Assembly: GCA_964035795.1 (NCBI GenBank)
Contig: OZ038320.1
Location: forward strand, 17,440,589 to 17,504,588
DNA: 64,000 nucleotides
DNA from: Pterobdella sp. o SKG-2022
Taxonomy: Eukaryota > Annelida > Clitellata > Hirudinida > Piscicolidae
Reading direction: 5' to 3'
Notes under the pieces: model-generated
Databases searched by the model: none
Told to the model about the DNA's origin: nothing
The model's input: the letters and a program-made list of their open reading frames with translations, nothing else
Shown: one piece after another, positions 34,901 through 48,506 of the stretch
Position numbering within the stretch: the stretch's first letter is position 1
How the letters are laid out: each line of letters opens with the position of its first letter
Position numbers and translations under genes: made by a program

Positions 34901-37603
34901 ATGGAAGAAAAGCATAAAGGTGCCAGCTTGGAAATGGCACAAACTGAAGAACCTGGTGAAAGATATGAAATCAATGTGAATAATTGCTCTAACGTTAACA
35001 ACGTAATAGTTTCATCGATAGAGACTGAAAATTTCGGAGAAACTACACAGAATTGCAAAACCTTGGAAGAAAACCACGACCAGAGTGACACTCAAATACC
35101 TGAATTTACAAATCAAACCGAGTGCAATTCATCAAATAATAATGATTCCGGCATTATATATAACAACCAAGAGATCGGAATTGATGGGTTAGGAAATTTT
35201 TTTATTTATTTTTCAATTAGTAGTTCATAATTAAAACTATTTGAACTTCAAAATCTGTAGAATCTTGTTTAATGCTCGTGTTTTTAGCTGATGATTTATA
35301 TGTTAATGTAAATTGTCATGATGATGATGATGACTACGACGGGATTATGAACGAGTTTTGTGTTTTTCAGAACATTAGAGAGTAATCAAAAATCATTCAT
35401 AAAACATCTTAGTTAATATCGCTATTAAGCTTTAAGCGATATATGCAAAATAAACTAATATGTGAAAAGCTTAAACATGAATCATGGAGTTTTTAACCTT
35501 TTTAGATGCCACATTGGAGGCAGTGGGGGAACTTTGGTAGAAGAATTACAACAAGATTCAATTAGAGAGGCGTTAGGTCTGCCTGGTTGGTCCAAAATGC
35601 AAAAAAATAACAACAACAACAAAAGTTCATTTAGAAAAAAAAAAGATTTAAGAGGAAGAGAAAAAGTTTCAAAACGAAAATCCGCAGAACGATGTAGAAG
35701 TAAACCTAGAAAAGGTGTCTTTAGAAAAAGATCCGTCTCGAAAAAGTCTAAGACGACAGTTAAAAAAACAAGAAGTTCTAAAAAACCAATTGTGAAAACA
35801 ATAGAACAGAAAGAAGAAGATAAAATTGAGGATCATTTGGAGGAGCCATCTTTACCAATAAACGACCGCAAAAAGCTCGCAAACCCCAATGTCAACAACG
35901 ATAACAATAATATTAATAATAGCAATAAAAGAAATTTGCAAAAAGGTGGAAATTTAAAAAACCGTTCTCGTGTTAACAATAAATCCTGTTACAACATAAG
36001 GAAAAGATCAGCAAAAAAAAGAAAATACTCCTCTAAAAAAGCAAACATTTGTAGAGTTTGTAGAAACAAAATCAATTCTACTAACAGTAATAATAATAGT
36101 AATAAAAAGTCGATATCTGCTAAAAAACTCCCCAAAGATAACAAACGAAGATGCGTTCCTAGCAGAAAAAGTTTCAGTAACAAAAAAAGAACTTTGAAAA
36201 AAGTTAAAAAAAGTGTTTTGAGAAATAGAAATAACAACTGCCGAGGTTTGAATTCAATAGATGAATCTGATTGTTTTGATAAAAGTTGTAAAAAGCAAAC
36301 ATTTAAAAAAAGAAAACTAAATGACAGTTGCATTAGAGAAGGTAATTTAGATAATCATCCAATAAGTGACGATTCACGAGATTTGTTGAATGATGGTTTG
36401 ATGCTTCCAAAATGCAGATCCATTAACATGAACCGAAACAACAATAATACAAAAAGCAATGCAAAAAAAAAAAATAGAACGCCAATATCAATCAAAAAGA
36501 ATGATGTTAAACTTAAATCTAGAAGTCGATCAAGAGCACAAGGCATGTCATCAAGTATTTCTGAATCAAACATTGAGTCTAGTGGAAATAAAAAAAACTT
36601 TCAAGTTACAAAAGAAAACAAAAACCCTATTAAAAAAAATCGTTGTATAGTAAAAAATAGAAAAGACTTGAAAAGAATGAGAACTAAAAAAGGTTCTAAT
36701 ATCCCAAACCTTGTTCTTGGTTCTTCTTCTAAACGTCGACAACCAATCTTATCTTTTCGCAGCCCAAAAGACAAAAGAAAGCTTATGTCCAATATTGAAA
36801 AAGCAAGAAAAAAAAGCAATTTAAAAACTGCTAAAAAAAGAATGGCCACTATAAAAAGAAATAGGGAAGTTATGAAACGAAAAGCTGCTATAAAAAAAAC
36901 GTCAAGGAAAAGAAAAACTTCAGTTAATAAATCATCAAATAATAAAAAAAATATAAAAACTGATAAAAAAGAAACAGATATTTCTGTCGAACAATATTCA
37001 GCTCTTGCAAACAATGGAGTAAAAAATAGATTGAACTTGAAAAATACTTCTCGAGTTAATAACAGGCCCGCATCAAAAAATAGGTCAACAAGTAAAAGAA
37101 GACCCATATCGAGAAAGAGATCGCCAATCAGGAAAAATTCCAGTATCAAAAAAAAGCACACAAAAAACAGAACTTTAATGACAAAAAAGAAATCATACAC
37201 TAAGTCTCGCCCTAAAAGATCCCCAAGAAAGTATACACGTAAGATCAAGTCTAGAGACAAAGGGTAATATTTTAATTCCATTTTTAATTATTTAAATTAA
37301 ATGTACTATAAAATTTTTTAAAAATTATAAATTCAAAGTTCTTCAAAAAGTGGAAACGAAGAAAGTGGTGGAGGGATAACCGGGGGTTTGGCTGGCATGT
37401 TTGGTTTCAAAAAAATGTTCAACTCTAAAGAAACCACTATTGAAGACCTCGCTAATAACAGCAATAACAACAATGGTAGAAATAATTCATTGAAAAAATA
37501 TAAAAGATCCAACAAAAAAAACAAAATATCAAAGAAACAAAAAGTAAATTTTAAGAAGCACAACTCTTACCATTCTGTAAGTTTATCAGACTTTTCTGAT
37601 TGA
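34901..37603 (+). CDS. Very basic Lys/Arg/Asn-rich protein, unknown function
   Basis: I do not recognise a family. Exons 34901-35187, 35506-37263 and 37339-37603 join in frame to 2,310 nt (769 aa). The first about 95 residues are acidic and Asn-rich. Next is a short ordered-looking block, CHIGGSGGTLVEELQQDSI followed by REALGLPGWSKM. About 500 residues dominated by Lys, Arg, Asn and Ser follow, with one CRVCRNK CxxC pair and many RKRS/KKSR clusters. The end is Gly-rich (GGGITGGLAGMFGFKK), then basic and Asn-rich, finishing SLSDFSD. The composition suggests a nuclear nucleic-acid- or chromatin-binding protein, possibly germline, but that is inference. An alternative small exon at about 35289-35390 gives an early stop and is not used here. 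Confidence 0.6.
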
Positions 37604-38082
37604 TAAGTTTTAACAATAACTATCTTATTTCAGTACAAGAGAGGATTATCTAATTAAAAATGTTTTATAATTTTTTAATGTTTATCGCTAAATACCGAAC
37701 GTTTTAAAAAATATATTTTATTTAAAAACAAGTTTTTAAATAAAAATTTTGAATTTTCTATTTTTATTGCAATATCATGAACGATTTTAAATGGGAAGAA
37801 TTCCAAAACTGGCAAAAACACATTATGCAAAAGCTTAATTTAAAAGATTTAATATCGGTAATACTATGTTAATTATCACACTGTAAAGTCTATGTAAAGT
37901 TTCTAAATGCGGTTCGGACGCCTTATAAAAGATGATTATAAATTTTTGACAATGCATAAGTATACCTATAAAAACCAATAGTAATTTATTAAAGCTTTAC
38001 AATACCCTATTCAAAATCTAAACCAAACCAAAAATTTATTTGCTTTGTTTTTAAACAGTATCTACTAAACTTGTAATTTCAG
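37604..38082. other. Convergent 3' flanks, no gene seen
   Basis: AT-rich spacer between the basic-protein gene (+) and SURF4 (-). Confidence 0.4.
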
Positions 38083-39580
<1,498 letters not shown>

Positions 39581-39850
39581 TTTTATTTTTGAAATAAAAT
39601 TAATTTTTTATTTTATTTTAATCAGATTTTAAAGAAATTAAAAACATAACACGAAAAAGTTGTTTGGAAGAATTCAACGTTTCACTATAACAAACTTTTC
39701 AAAACGTGAGTAAGATAAGGTATTTATGAAATAATATAATAAAAAAGGAAAAAGTGATCAAAAGTAAAATTTATCATTTAAAAATATTTGATTATTACGA
39801 AAGATTGAGTAAATTTGTTTTGAAATAACAGATACTTCAAATGTCAATAT
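39581..39850. other. SURF4 upstream / SPEF2 downstream spacer
   Basis: AT-rich, no gene. It holds the SURF4 promoter and the SPEF2 3' flank on the same strand. Confidence 0.4.
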
Positions 39851-42800
39851 TTATAACTCAGTGACATTTCTTGCTTCAAGCACAATGGGTGGCAATTCAG
39901 AAAGTCGAAAGACTGCAAAGGCAAGAAAGTTAATTTGAAAATTTTAATTTCTTTATCAAAATTTGAAAAATTAAATAAAAATCAAATGTGTGAAATACCG
40001 TGGAGTAGTAGCTGTAATTATTCTTAACAAGAGCTTTAAAAATATGATGATTAGAAAGGGTTTTCCAATTTATATTCCCTTCGTCATCCTTTATCTCTTC
40101 TAACATTCCGTCAATTAATTTCTTGAAAAATTATTATCAAAAACAATATATTCAAATTTGAAAAAATCGATTTAAAAAATATATAACTTCTTTTTGACTT
40201 TTCACACATGTTGATTTTTGAAATCGTCTACCGGAAGTTTTTGAAATAGGGAACGGGTACAAAGTCTGAAAAATTAAGAAATTTTCAGTTTTGAACTGAA
40301 TACAATTATTAAATTACAATATTCACAGTTAGTAGTCACCTTTTTTAACTCATCTGCAGTTATTTTGTATTCAATTTCGCCTTCACAGCAAAACCTGCAT
40401 GATAAATAACTCTTTATTATTCTATAGACGCTCTTTATAAAATTTTTTACTTAATTTTTTGTCTGTAAAATATCAGCGCTTTTTTTAGTCCTTCTCTCGC
40501 ATCATGATCCAAACAAAAGTTAAGTAGCTGAAATTAACTGAAAATTTTTTTCGAATTCAAAATTTTTATTTGAAAACCTACAAAAGGGTAGTAGCTGAGA
40601 GTAGGGTAGTCATTACAGTGGTGCTCTGAAAACAACTCAAAAATGAATTCATTAAGCCTTTCCATGCATTTGTTAACTTTTCCTTCAAACTTTTCTTTTT
40701 CTGTTAAAAAAACTTCAGGCATAGCCTAAGAATATACACAATGACCAGAATTACTTTAAGCTCAAGTTGAAGTAATTTCTAAATTATCAAGTTATAGAAA
40801 AAATGTCAAAGGTTACTTGTAAAAATTGTTCTTTGGATAGATATCCACATGAAAATTGATCAAAATTTTCAAAGGTATTTAGGGCAATTTCAAGAGTTTC
40901 TTTTTCAAATTTTCCACACTCGCCCAGCCCCATCCATATCATTTTACGCCAATCCAATAGTGGATCTTGCTCCATTGAAACACACTGAAATGATAGTGAA
41001 ATGGGAAGTTTTCATTTATAATGTAAAAAGCTTTACGCTCCAATTCTAAAATTATCAAGTAACGTGCTTTATAATGTTACATAAAGGTTCACGGCGTTAA
41101 TTAATAGTAAGTACTATTATTTTTTGAGCACCTCCCTTTGATATGGAGCGAGCAAGTCCATAACGAGACTGGTGAGGCCATCATTCAACGATATGCTGTG
41201 CAAGCTTTCATAAAAACTCTCTATTGTCATAATACCTTCAGGCGCTATGTATTTAAGCTGAAAAAAAAATTAAAGAAAACTCATTTAAATGTTTAATTTT
41301 TAGTTTTTAGCGGAAAATAGTAAATATTTTATGAAAAATGAATATTTAAATTAATAAAATAATTTTTTTAAAATTTTATTTAATTATAAATAATCAAAAT
41401 ATATAAACCTCTCTAACTAAAGAGAAAAGTTGATCAAAAACTAGTTCGGTCATGCATAATTCCTGTCAAAAAAACGATAAAAATTTGAATTTTTCGAAAG
41501 TTGATAACACTGAAAACTTTTTTTATATGATAAAAAGTTCATTTTTATTAATTCAATAAATTTAATGAATTTTATCAATTTAGTTGAAGTTAGTAATGTT
41601 TCAGTAAACTTGGCCACCCTTAGTATATACGGGATAAATACCGGCTTGATCACATAATTGATTTATATGCTAATGTAAAATAGTACCCATGCTTTAAAAC
41701 AAACACTAAATGTTATTTTACAAAACTTTTTCTAATATTAATTCACATTATCAAGTACCTCCATCTATCTTTAGATAGATATAAATACTAACATAATTCA
41801 ATTCAGGATCTGGCATCCGCTGTAAAGTTTCAACCAGATTCTCTGCCTCTTCAAAGCAACTGTTGACTCTAGATGGAAAGCATAAATATTTTAAACCAGT
41901 CAACTTTTTAGAAACATCATTATGTATTATCAGTGACTAATTTTTTGAAAACTCCGAGTTCATATGTTTAGATTAGAAACAAAGCTTACCCGAGTATTTG
42001 AGACAGGTATTGTTTGTAAGACCAATCGGCAAATTGGTTGAAAGACTCAACCAATAGTCTTTCCAAGTTTTTCATTAATCTTCTATAGTTTTTCTGAACA
42101 GATACAATCTTTTTTTTAGCTCTTTCCACTATAAAAATCAAATAAAGTCATTTTAGACCAAAACCATCTGCGTCATATTATTTGTTATTGATTTCGTCAT
42201 TATACTCATAAAAAGTGCACCTTCTTCATCTAAGGCCTTTTTGCAGCTATCTACAAGGTTTGGTGAAATAGTAAATAACTATAATTATGATAAAGATATT
42301 AGCTTTAAGAAATGTAATGACTTTCGAAAGATTTATCTTTAGAAGGAGCATCCTGCAATGCAGATCCTAATTTTTTATTTTTTTTAGAGTTTTCACTTTT
42401 TAATTTCTTTTTTTGCTTATTTTCATTCTCTTTTTCTTTATGAGGATTAGAATTACCTATGGAATTAGGCAACTGAAATTTATTGAAAAATTATTTTTCG
42501 TTTCATGCGAGATAAAACAATTTTATATTTCATACAAGGTACCTCTTCAAGGACTCTGATAGCTTCAGTCACTAATTTATCGATATAATTGAAGCCAGAT
42601 TTTTCACGATCTTTTTGAGGTCTGTTGAAATTAAAATAAATACAGTTTTTAAAACAATTTTAGACCAACTTTTATTTTTGCTCAATACTATATGATACTA
42701 TATAATTAAAAACTCATTGGTTTTAAGCCTTTTTTAAAACTTAGATGTCTGAGTTCAATAAAATACAAGTACTATTTTTATATCATAGATTTCAACTTTG

Positions 42801-45800
42801 AACCAAAGTTAAAAATTAAAACTAAAATTTGATAACTAGGCTACCGATGAAAAGCGAAAGGGTTAAAGATTTCTTCTAGTTTTTCCAGCGAGTCATCATT
42901 GGATTCTTCAGTTATTTCATTTAACTGTGGGAGTTTGGAATATTTAAATGAAACTAAAGATATTAATGCTCAGAAAAACACCAATATAAAGAGAATCAGT
43001 CAATAAAATTGTTTGGCAGGTTATGTTCAAAAAATTAATGAAAATAGTTTTTATTCATATTTCTATGGTATTCTTTTTAAAATGAAAGTTCTCACTATGC
43101 TGCCGTATTTTACGATGGTTTCGTCCAAATCAGTTTTCGAACACAACAAAACTGCATCTTTCAGTAATGTCGCCACTATCTTATTTAATTAATAGACCAA
43201 ATTTTAATAGTTAAAAGTCATTTTGCTACATATAAAGATTTAAAAAAAAATGTGTAGTTAGTTTTATAGGCGTTTCGAAAATATTCTTTTGATGTCTATA
43301 TCAATTAGATTTCCTTATTTATGGTAAAGGATTGTGGACTTGAAAAAGAAATTTTGAAAAGTTTAATCTTCCCATCACTAAGCAAAAAAATATAAAGACA
43401 AAATATCAGTATATCAAATTAATTTATTTTTTCTATAGTTCAATTTACTCGACTCTTTTAGTGAAAACAGAATTTTCAAATACTAGAAAAATTTCCAACG
43501 TTTCATTATTTTCATAATATTGGACACAGATACGAGGCTTTTTTTAAGCAAAACTTCCATTATCAAGTATTCAATATTGTAAGTTGTGTTTACGAAAAGC
43601 TTCGATTTTTAATGAACCTGTGTTTGCGTTTAGTACATTTATTTTTAATTGAGAGCTTTTATATTATTTCTACATTATCAGTTAATCGAAAGATGATAAT
43701 TATACTTTTGTTTTTTTAACTTCATTCTCTATCAATGCAGCATAACAGATAACCATCGTACCACCATAGTACCTCCAGGCTTTTTCGTTTATGTAAGAAC
43801 ACCTTACGGATTTTAATAATTTATATGACTAAGAAAAAAGATTCCATATTATCAGCAAATTTCATGATTGAAAAAGTACAAAAATGCATTTAGAAGTGTG
43901 GATTGATTCACCGTTCTTCGAGATTGATGTTATGAACATCCTCAATAATTTGCCATAATCTCTTTCTCATTTCAGCGATTCGTTCATGGGCTTCAGCTCT
44001 TACTTCCGCATCCATACTACATGTCCAGATAAACTTCTTTATCAACTAAGTTTTTAAAAGTTTAACTTTAGAATATTTTTTTTAACGTAATTAGTTTCAT
44101 TATAAAAAAGTTAAATTTGTTTGGAAGTGATGCACTTTTTCCATGTACTGTATCTTTATTATGTGACATTCATGAAAAACATCAAAATTACAAAATCGAT
44201 TACTTTGCGGTAGTAGACTAAAGAGGCAATTATGACGGTTGGTCTCTCCAGAAAACAACGAAAGTTTTGTCTAAAATTTATATTTAATATAAAAAATTTT
44301 AACGTATAATGCCTGAATAAAAACATTTTAAACAACTCATTTATTTTGAAAAGAAATAGAAAATCTGAATTAATAGATAGTCCTCAAAAAAACAGGTACA
44401 AATTTTTCATAAAATTGTATAAACATTTTCTATTAAATTTTACTTATGAAAATATCAAGTTTTTTTTAAATATAAAAATTTATTGTGAGTTCATTTAAAA
44501 TTAATTAGACCCATGGATTTTTTTGATACACCAGCTACTTTTGCACTCTAGGTATTTTCTAGCTACTTGTTATTTTGCTAATAATTTTTCACCATTTATT
44601 TTGACATACTTTCGAAGACAAATGTTTGCTTATTATGAAATATTATAAGTACACGAAACTCAAAATTTAACTTTCTGACCTAGCAATACTGAGACAAGAC
44701 AAAAGTTCATCTTCAAAGTATCTCAGATCCGCAACAAAAGTTTTAGTATTGAAAGTGTAACATTCCTCCATTAGCCACCAATTGGCCATCACAACCCAGC
44801 CTCCTCTCTGAAGATTTTAACAACTTTCTATCATTTAATCTTATACTAGCTGAATTATAACAAAATTCAAATGATCAAAAGAATCGAGTATATTTAGGAA
44901 CACAAATAAATTTTATTTTTATTTTATTTGATTCTTGCAAGAGTAAAATCATTGAAAGGATCATTTGAAAAAGTATGAAATTTTGAAAGTAAATCTAAAA
45001 CTGATGCGTACTTTGGGCATATCAAAGGGAATTCCTTCTCCAAGAAACTCAAAGCCTCTTTTCGCAAAAAGATTCGTCGTTGAATCCGAAAGGTGTTCGC
45101 CTTCTGCTTCAGGGTTCTTTAAAATTGAATTTGGAATTGAAATAAGCTAACAAAAATGCCACTACAATTATTTTTCAAAAGTCAAGGAAAACGACCAATA
45201 ACTCTTGTGTTCTTTTTTTCTCAAAGATCTTTTCACTCTTTTCCTGTTCTTCTTGTCTTTTTATTTCTTTTTTGGCTATCGACATCTATTTTTATAAACA
45301 TCGTTATAATTTTTCGTTTTAATATTTTATAAATCATAATGAATTATAGAGACCTTGATCAGCTGATCGATACTTGTACCAGCTTTATTTCTCAGCTCCT
45401 GATTTTCAGCATTTTCTATTTCAAACGTTAATGCACTTTTACTTAAGGCATTTTTCAACTTAGGCCAATCTGTATCATAGCTGTAAACACTGATGATAAT
45501 TTAGAATAACATTAATCATGATTACTTAAAATTTTCATTGTATTATTTCAACTTTATTCATGCAACAGCTATCATACCTATAAATGCCTAAAATAACTGA
45601 AAATTAGCACTAGTATTTATTTGAAATAGGAAAGTTATTTAATAGTTGAAAACATTTTAAACTACAACATGACGTAAAGCTTTGTAGTTTCAATAAATAA
45701 TCACGTTTTTAATTTAGGCTTCTGTTTTAAAAATTATAAATTAGTACCTCAAAGTTTTCAAATAATATATTGGGTCGTTGTCTGTGGGGAACATTAAAAT

Positions 45801-48316
45801 TTTTAAAAACACTCGTTTTCAAAAATTATTTGTGATTAATTGATATAAAAAATTAGAGATTCATACTTTTAAGACAGAAGATTTTGTTATTGACGATATC
45901 ATCGGGAACATTGAGGTTCATGACACCGTTAAATATATTGAATTTCAACTTGTCTTCTTTAACCACTTTAAAACCCTCAATCGGTGCCATCGCTTTCTCA
46001 AAAATTTCTTTTTTCGATTCGAAAGGCCCTCCGATCCAATCTTTTAATTTTGAGCAATCCTTTTCTGGATCATCTTTTATTTCATCTTCCAATGCATTTG
46101 CATGTTTTTTTAATATTGTTGATTCAAATTTTTGCAACTTTTTCGTCTCAAGGTAACTTTCTATCTCTTGTTTCAGATATTTGAAGTGTGAAAATGTTTT
46201 TGGAAAGTCTTCCAAGACATAGCCTTCGCTCGATTCATCTCTGAAAAATGTTTTTTAAAAATATTTTGAATAATTAGCCTCCAAAATGTTAAGTACGAAA
46301 ACATGACAATATTTGAATATTTTACTGAGACGAATCTTTTTGATATACTTTCTAGTATATTCATTGAAAATAAATTTCTTCATATAAAAACAAGATAAAA
46401 GTTTTGAATTTTGTGCCGATTATAGCACAATAAGATTGTTTGAAACTTGATGCTAACTTTTGAATACAAATAGATTTTGTGAGAATATTTGGTTGTATCA
46501 ATAGCAAAAGGTATCGAGACAGTAATTTTTCTTCAATTGCTTCTCCATTCATGAGCCGCTATTAAAAATAATATTAAATTTAAATTGCAAAAAAATAATT
46601 TTATATTCAAATAATGAAATCTCGAATAAGTATAGTTTTCAAAGAAAATATTTTTTTAAAGATTCTTAATCATTAGAAACATCAAAAAAACACTCGTTTT
46701 ACTTGAAAAACGAAACTTAAGCGTTTTTATTTGAAAATTATATATTTATCTTTTCATCAAAGGTTTTAATGATTCGAAAATTTCAATAATAAAAACTAGA
46801 TATATTTTTTCTCAAGAAGAACCTTTAGTTTAATAATCTCAACTTCATGTTGAACCTATCGATATATGTAGTTCTTCGAAATTTCAATTAAAATTTTAAT
46901 CATCGAAAATTCTTTCAAAAAAATTAAAAAATACAACATGAAAAACAAGCTATGGCAAAATGATAATTCCACCCTACATCGTAGAATCGTTTGAATTCAG
47001 GCGGCAGATTGTAGGGTCTCAATTGAAGGAGATCGGAGATGCATTTCAATATGTTCACAAACTTTAGATTATAGTCTTTAAAATATAACGATAAAAATAA
47101 AAATTTGGGTTTTCATTATAAAATACATATCTAAGTAATATGGTTAGATTTCAATTTAAAACTCGAGCCTACTTTCGGATAAATGTTTGGCACATTCAGT
47201 TGTAGAAGAAAAAGGTCTACCCACCACAGATATTCTTAGGTCATCAGACAATTCAAAATCTTTACAAATATACAGCCATTCATGTAAATGCCTGAAAATA
47301 CCATTGAAAACGCTCCATAAAATATCTTCCTTTTTTTTCACAGCATTTCCATGATTTTCATCTTCAGTTATTTTACTTTCTTTCAAATTTTCTTCATTTT
47401 CTTCTTCCCAATATATTCTGGCATTCTACTCATTAAAAAAATATTTTGAGTGATTTAATTTTAAAAACAAAACTATAAAAGTTGTTGAAACCCATATAAA
47501 AACTAACAGCGTGGTTATAAACTTACAAGAAAATAGTTGTAATGTTGTTGGATACGGAGATTGAAACAAGGTGAAAGGTTTGTGAGAGATATGAGTGGAA
47601 TCCTATCTTCTAGATATACATCCATCAACTCATTGTATCGATGAATTGGCAACTTGCTGGTGTTATCGAAATATATACATAGTAACGTTTTATGCTGACT
47701 AAATTTATCGAAAATTATAATTATTCATGTTGTATTCATATTTTAATTTAAAATGAAGTTTTACCCGTCATAATATTCTTTGATCACTGACATGATAACC
47801 GACATATGAATTATATCATGCATTATTGAATAACACGTTCTCATGACGAATTCATTATGTTTTTTTAGTTTTTTTGCTTCTTGTACTCTTTTCAAATACT
47901 CCATTTTTTTGAATGCTAATTCCAAGGATTGTTTTTGTCTATTTTGCAGATCCTTAAATAAAATGAATCATTTAATTAATGGAATAGTTATATATTTAAC
48001 TAATCACTTTTCTCAAAAATTTGCATTGTTTGCGTCCCTTTTTCACAACTTCTTTTATTTTTTCATACTCTTCTCTACCTTCTAATATTCTATCTTTCGT
48101 TCCAAGCCAAGATTCCAAACTCTTTATCACCCACTCCTCACTTTCACAAGGATGTCCTAAATTGTTCAAGCATAATACTTTGCCCTTTCTGTCCTATATA
48201 TTAAAACGATACATTAAACACGATTCAGTTTGAGCAGTAATGAATAAAACCTCGAATTTATTGTGTATATCGTTAAACTTTTTAGAAATACGCGCACGTA
48301 AAACAGAACGATCCAT
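39851..48316 (-). CDS. SPEF2: SPEF2 sperm-flagellar protein, many short exons
   Basis: SPEF2 is an axonemal central-apparatus protein needed for flagellar and ciliary motility. More than 25 small exons are separated by introns of about 50-300 nt. The evidence is the order of family blocks on the minus strand. A coiled-coil helix region lies at 48200-47800 (HNEFVMRTCYSIMHDI). The nucleoside-kinase-like domain spans about 47380-45850, with a P-loop position (SVVGRPFSSTTE) and a GYVLEDFPKTF block corresponding to the adenylate-kinase DGFPRT. A QLKYIAPEGIMTIESF block is at about 41260-41140, and the C-terminal LLDWRKMIWMGLG / GYLSKEQF pair at 40970-40800. The likely end RLSELPPIVLEARN stops at 39851. 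The start at 48316 (MDRSVLRARISKKF) leaves no room for the N-terminal CH domain. Exon borders are not all resolved. Confidence 0.82.
41741..41760. repeat. Isolated fold-back core motif
   Basis: ACATTATCAAGTA, the inner core of elements B and C, occurs alone in a SPEF2 intron without visible arms. Confidence 0.4.
43540..43610. repeat. Degenerate fold-back element in SPEF2 intron
   Basis: CCATTATCAAGTATTCAATATTGTAAG is followed by TTTACGAAAAGCTTCG. The core and the AAGCTTCG box match elements A-C, but the arms are poorly paired (TACGAGGC...TTTTT against GCTTCG...). Confidence 0.55.
47691..47730. repeat. Solo arm of hairpin family 2 (SPEF2 intron)
   Basis: TAACGTTTTATG...TAAATTTATCGAAAATTATAATTATT matches the inner arm of the 63625-63860 hairpin and the solo arm at 31061. 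Confidence 0.5.
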
Positions 48317-48506
48317 TTTTATTTAGTTCAAATCTCTGTTCTAGATTTCTTTTTTCAAAGATATCTGTTTCTATAGTAACCAATGTAATTAAAAGTAAAC
48401 GCATTTAAAATAAATGAAGTTCTTTAATTAGATAAGACTTATTGAACATTTATTGAAACTTCGTTTATATGCACATTACGCAGTCAAATAATGACAATAA
48501 ACACGG
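48317..48506. promoter_or_regulatory. Short spacer between PNUTS and SPEF2
   Basis: 190 bp between the PNUTS stop and the SPEF2 start on the same strand. It must hold the PNUTS 3' UTR and the SPEF2 promoter, unless the two are processed from a common transcript. Confidence 0.4.

Noticed and set aside
35289..35383. Extra exon of the basic-protein gene (ADDLYVNVNCHDDDDDY...)
   Set aside because: It has no donor in the phase needed for the next exon and runs into a stop. Direct splicing 35187 to 35506 keeps frame. It may still be an alternative 3' end.
37777..37872. 31-codon plus-strand ORF (MNDFKWEEFQNWQKHI...)
   Set aside because: It has protein-like composition, but there is no partner exon that I could find and no homology. 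Too short to support.
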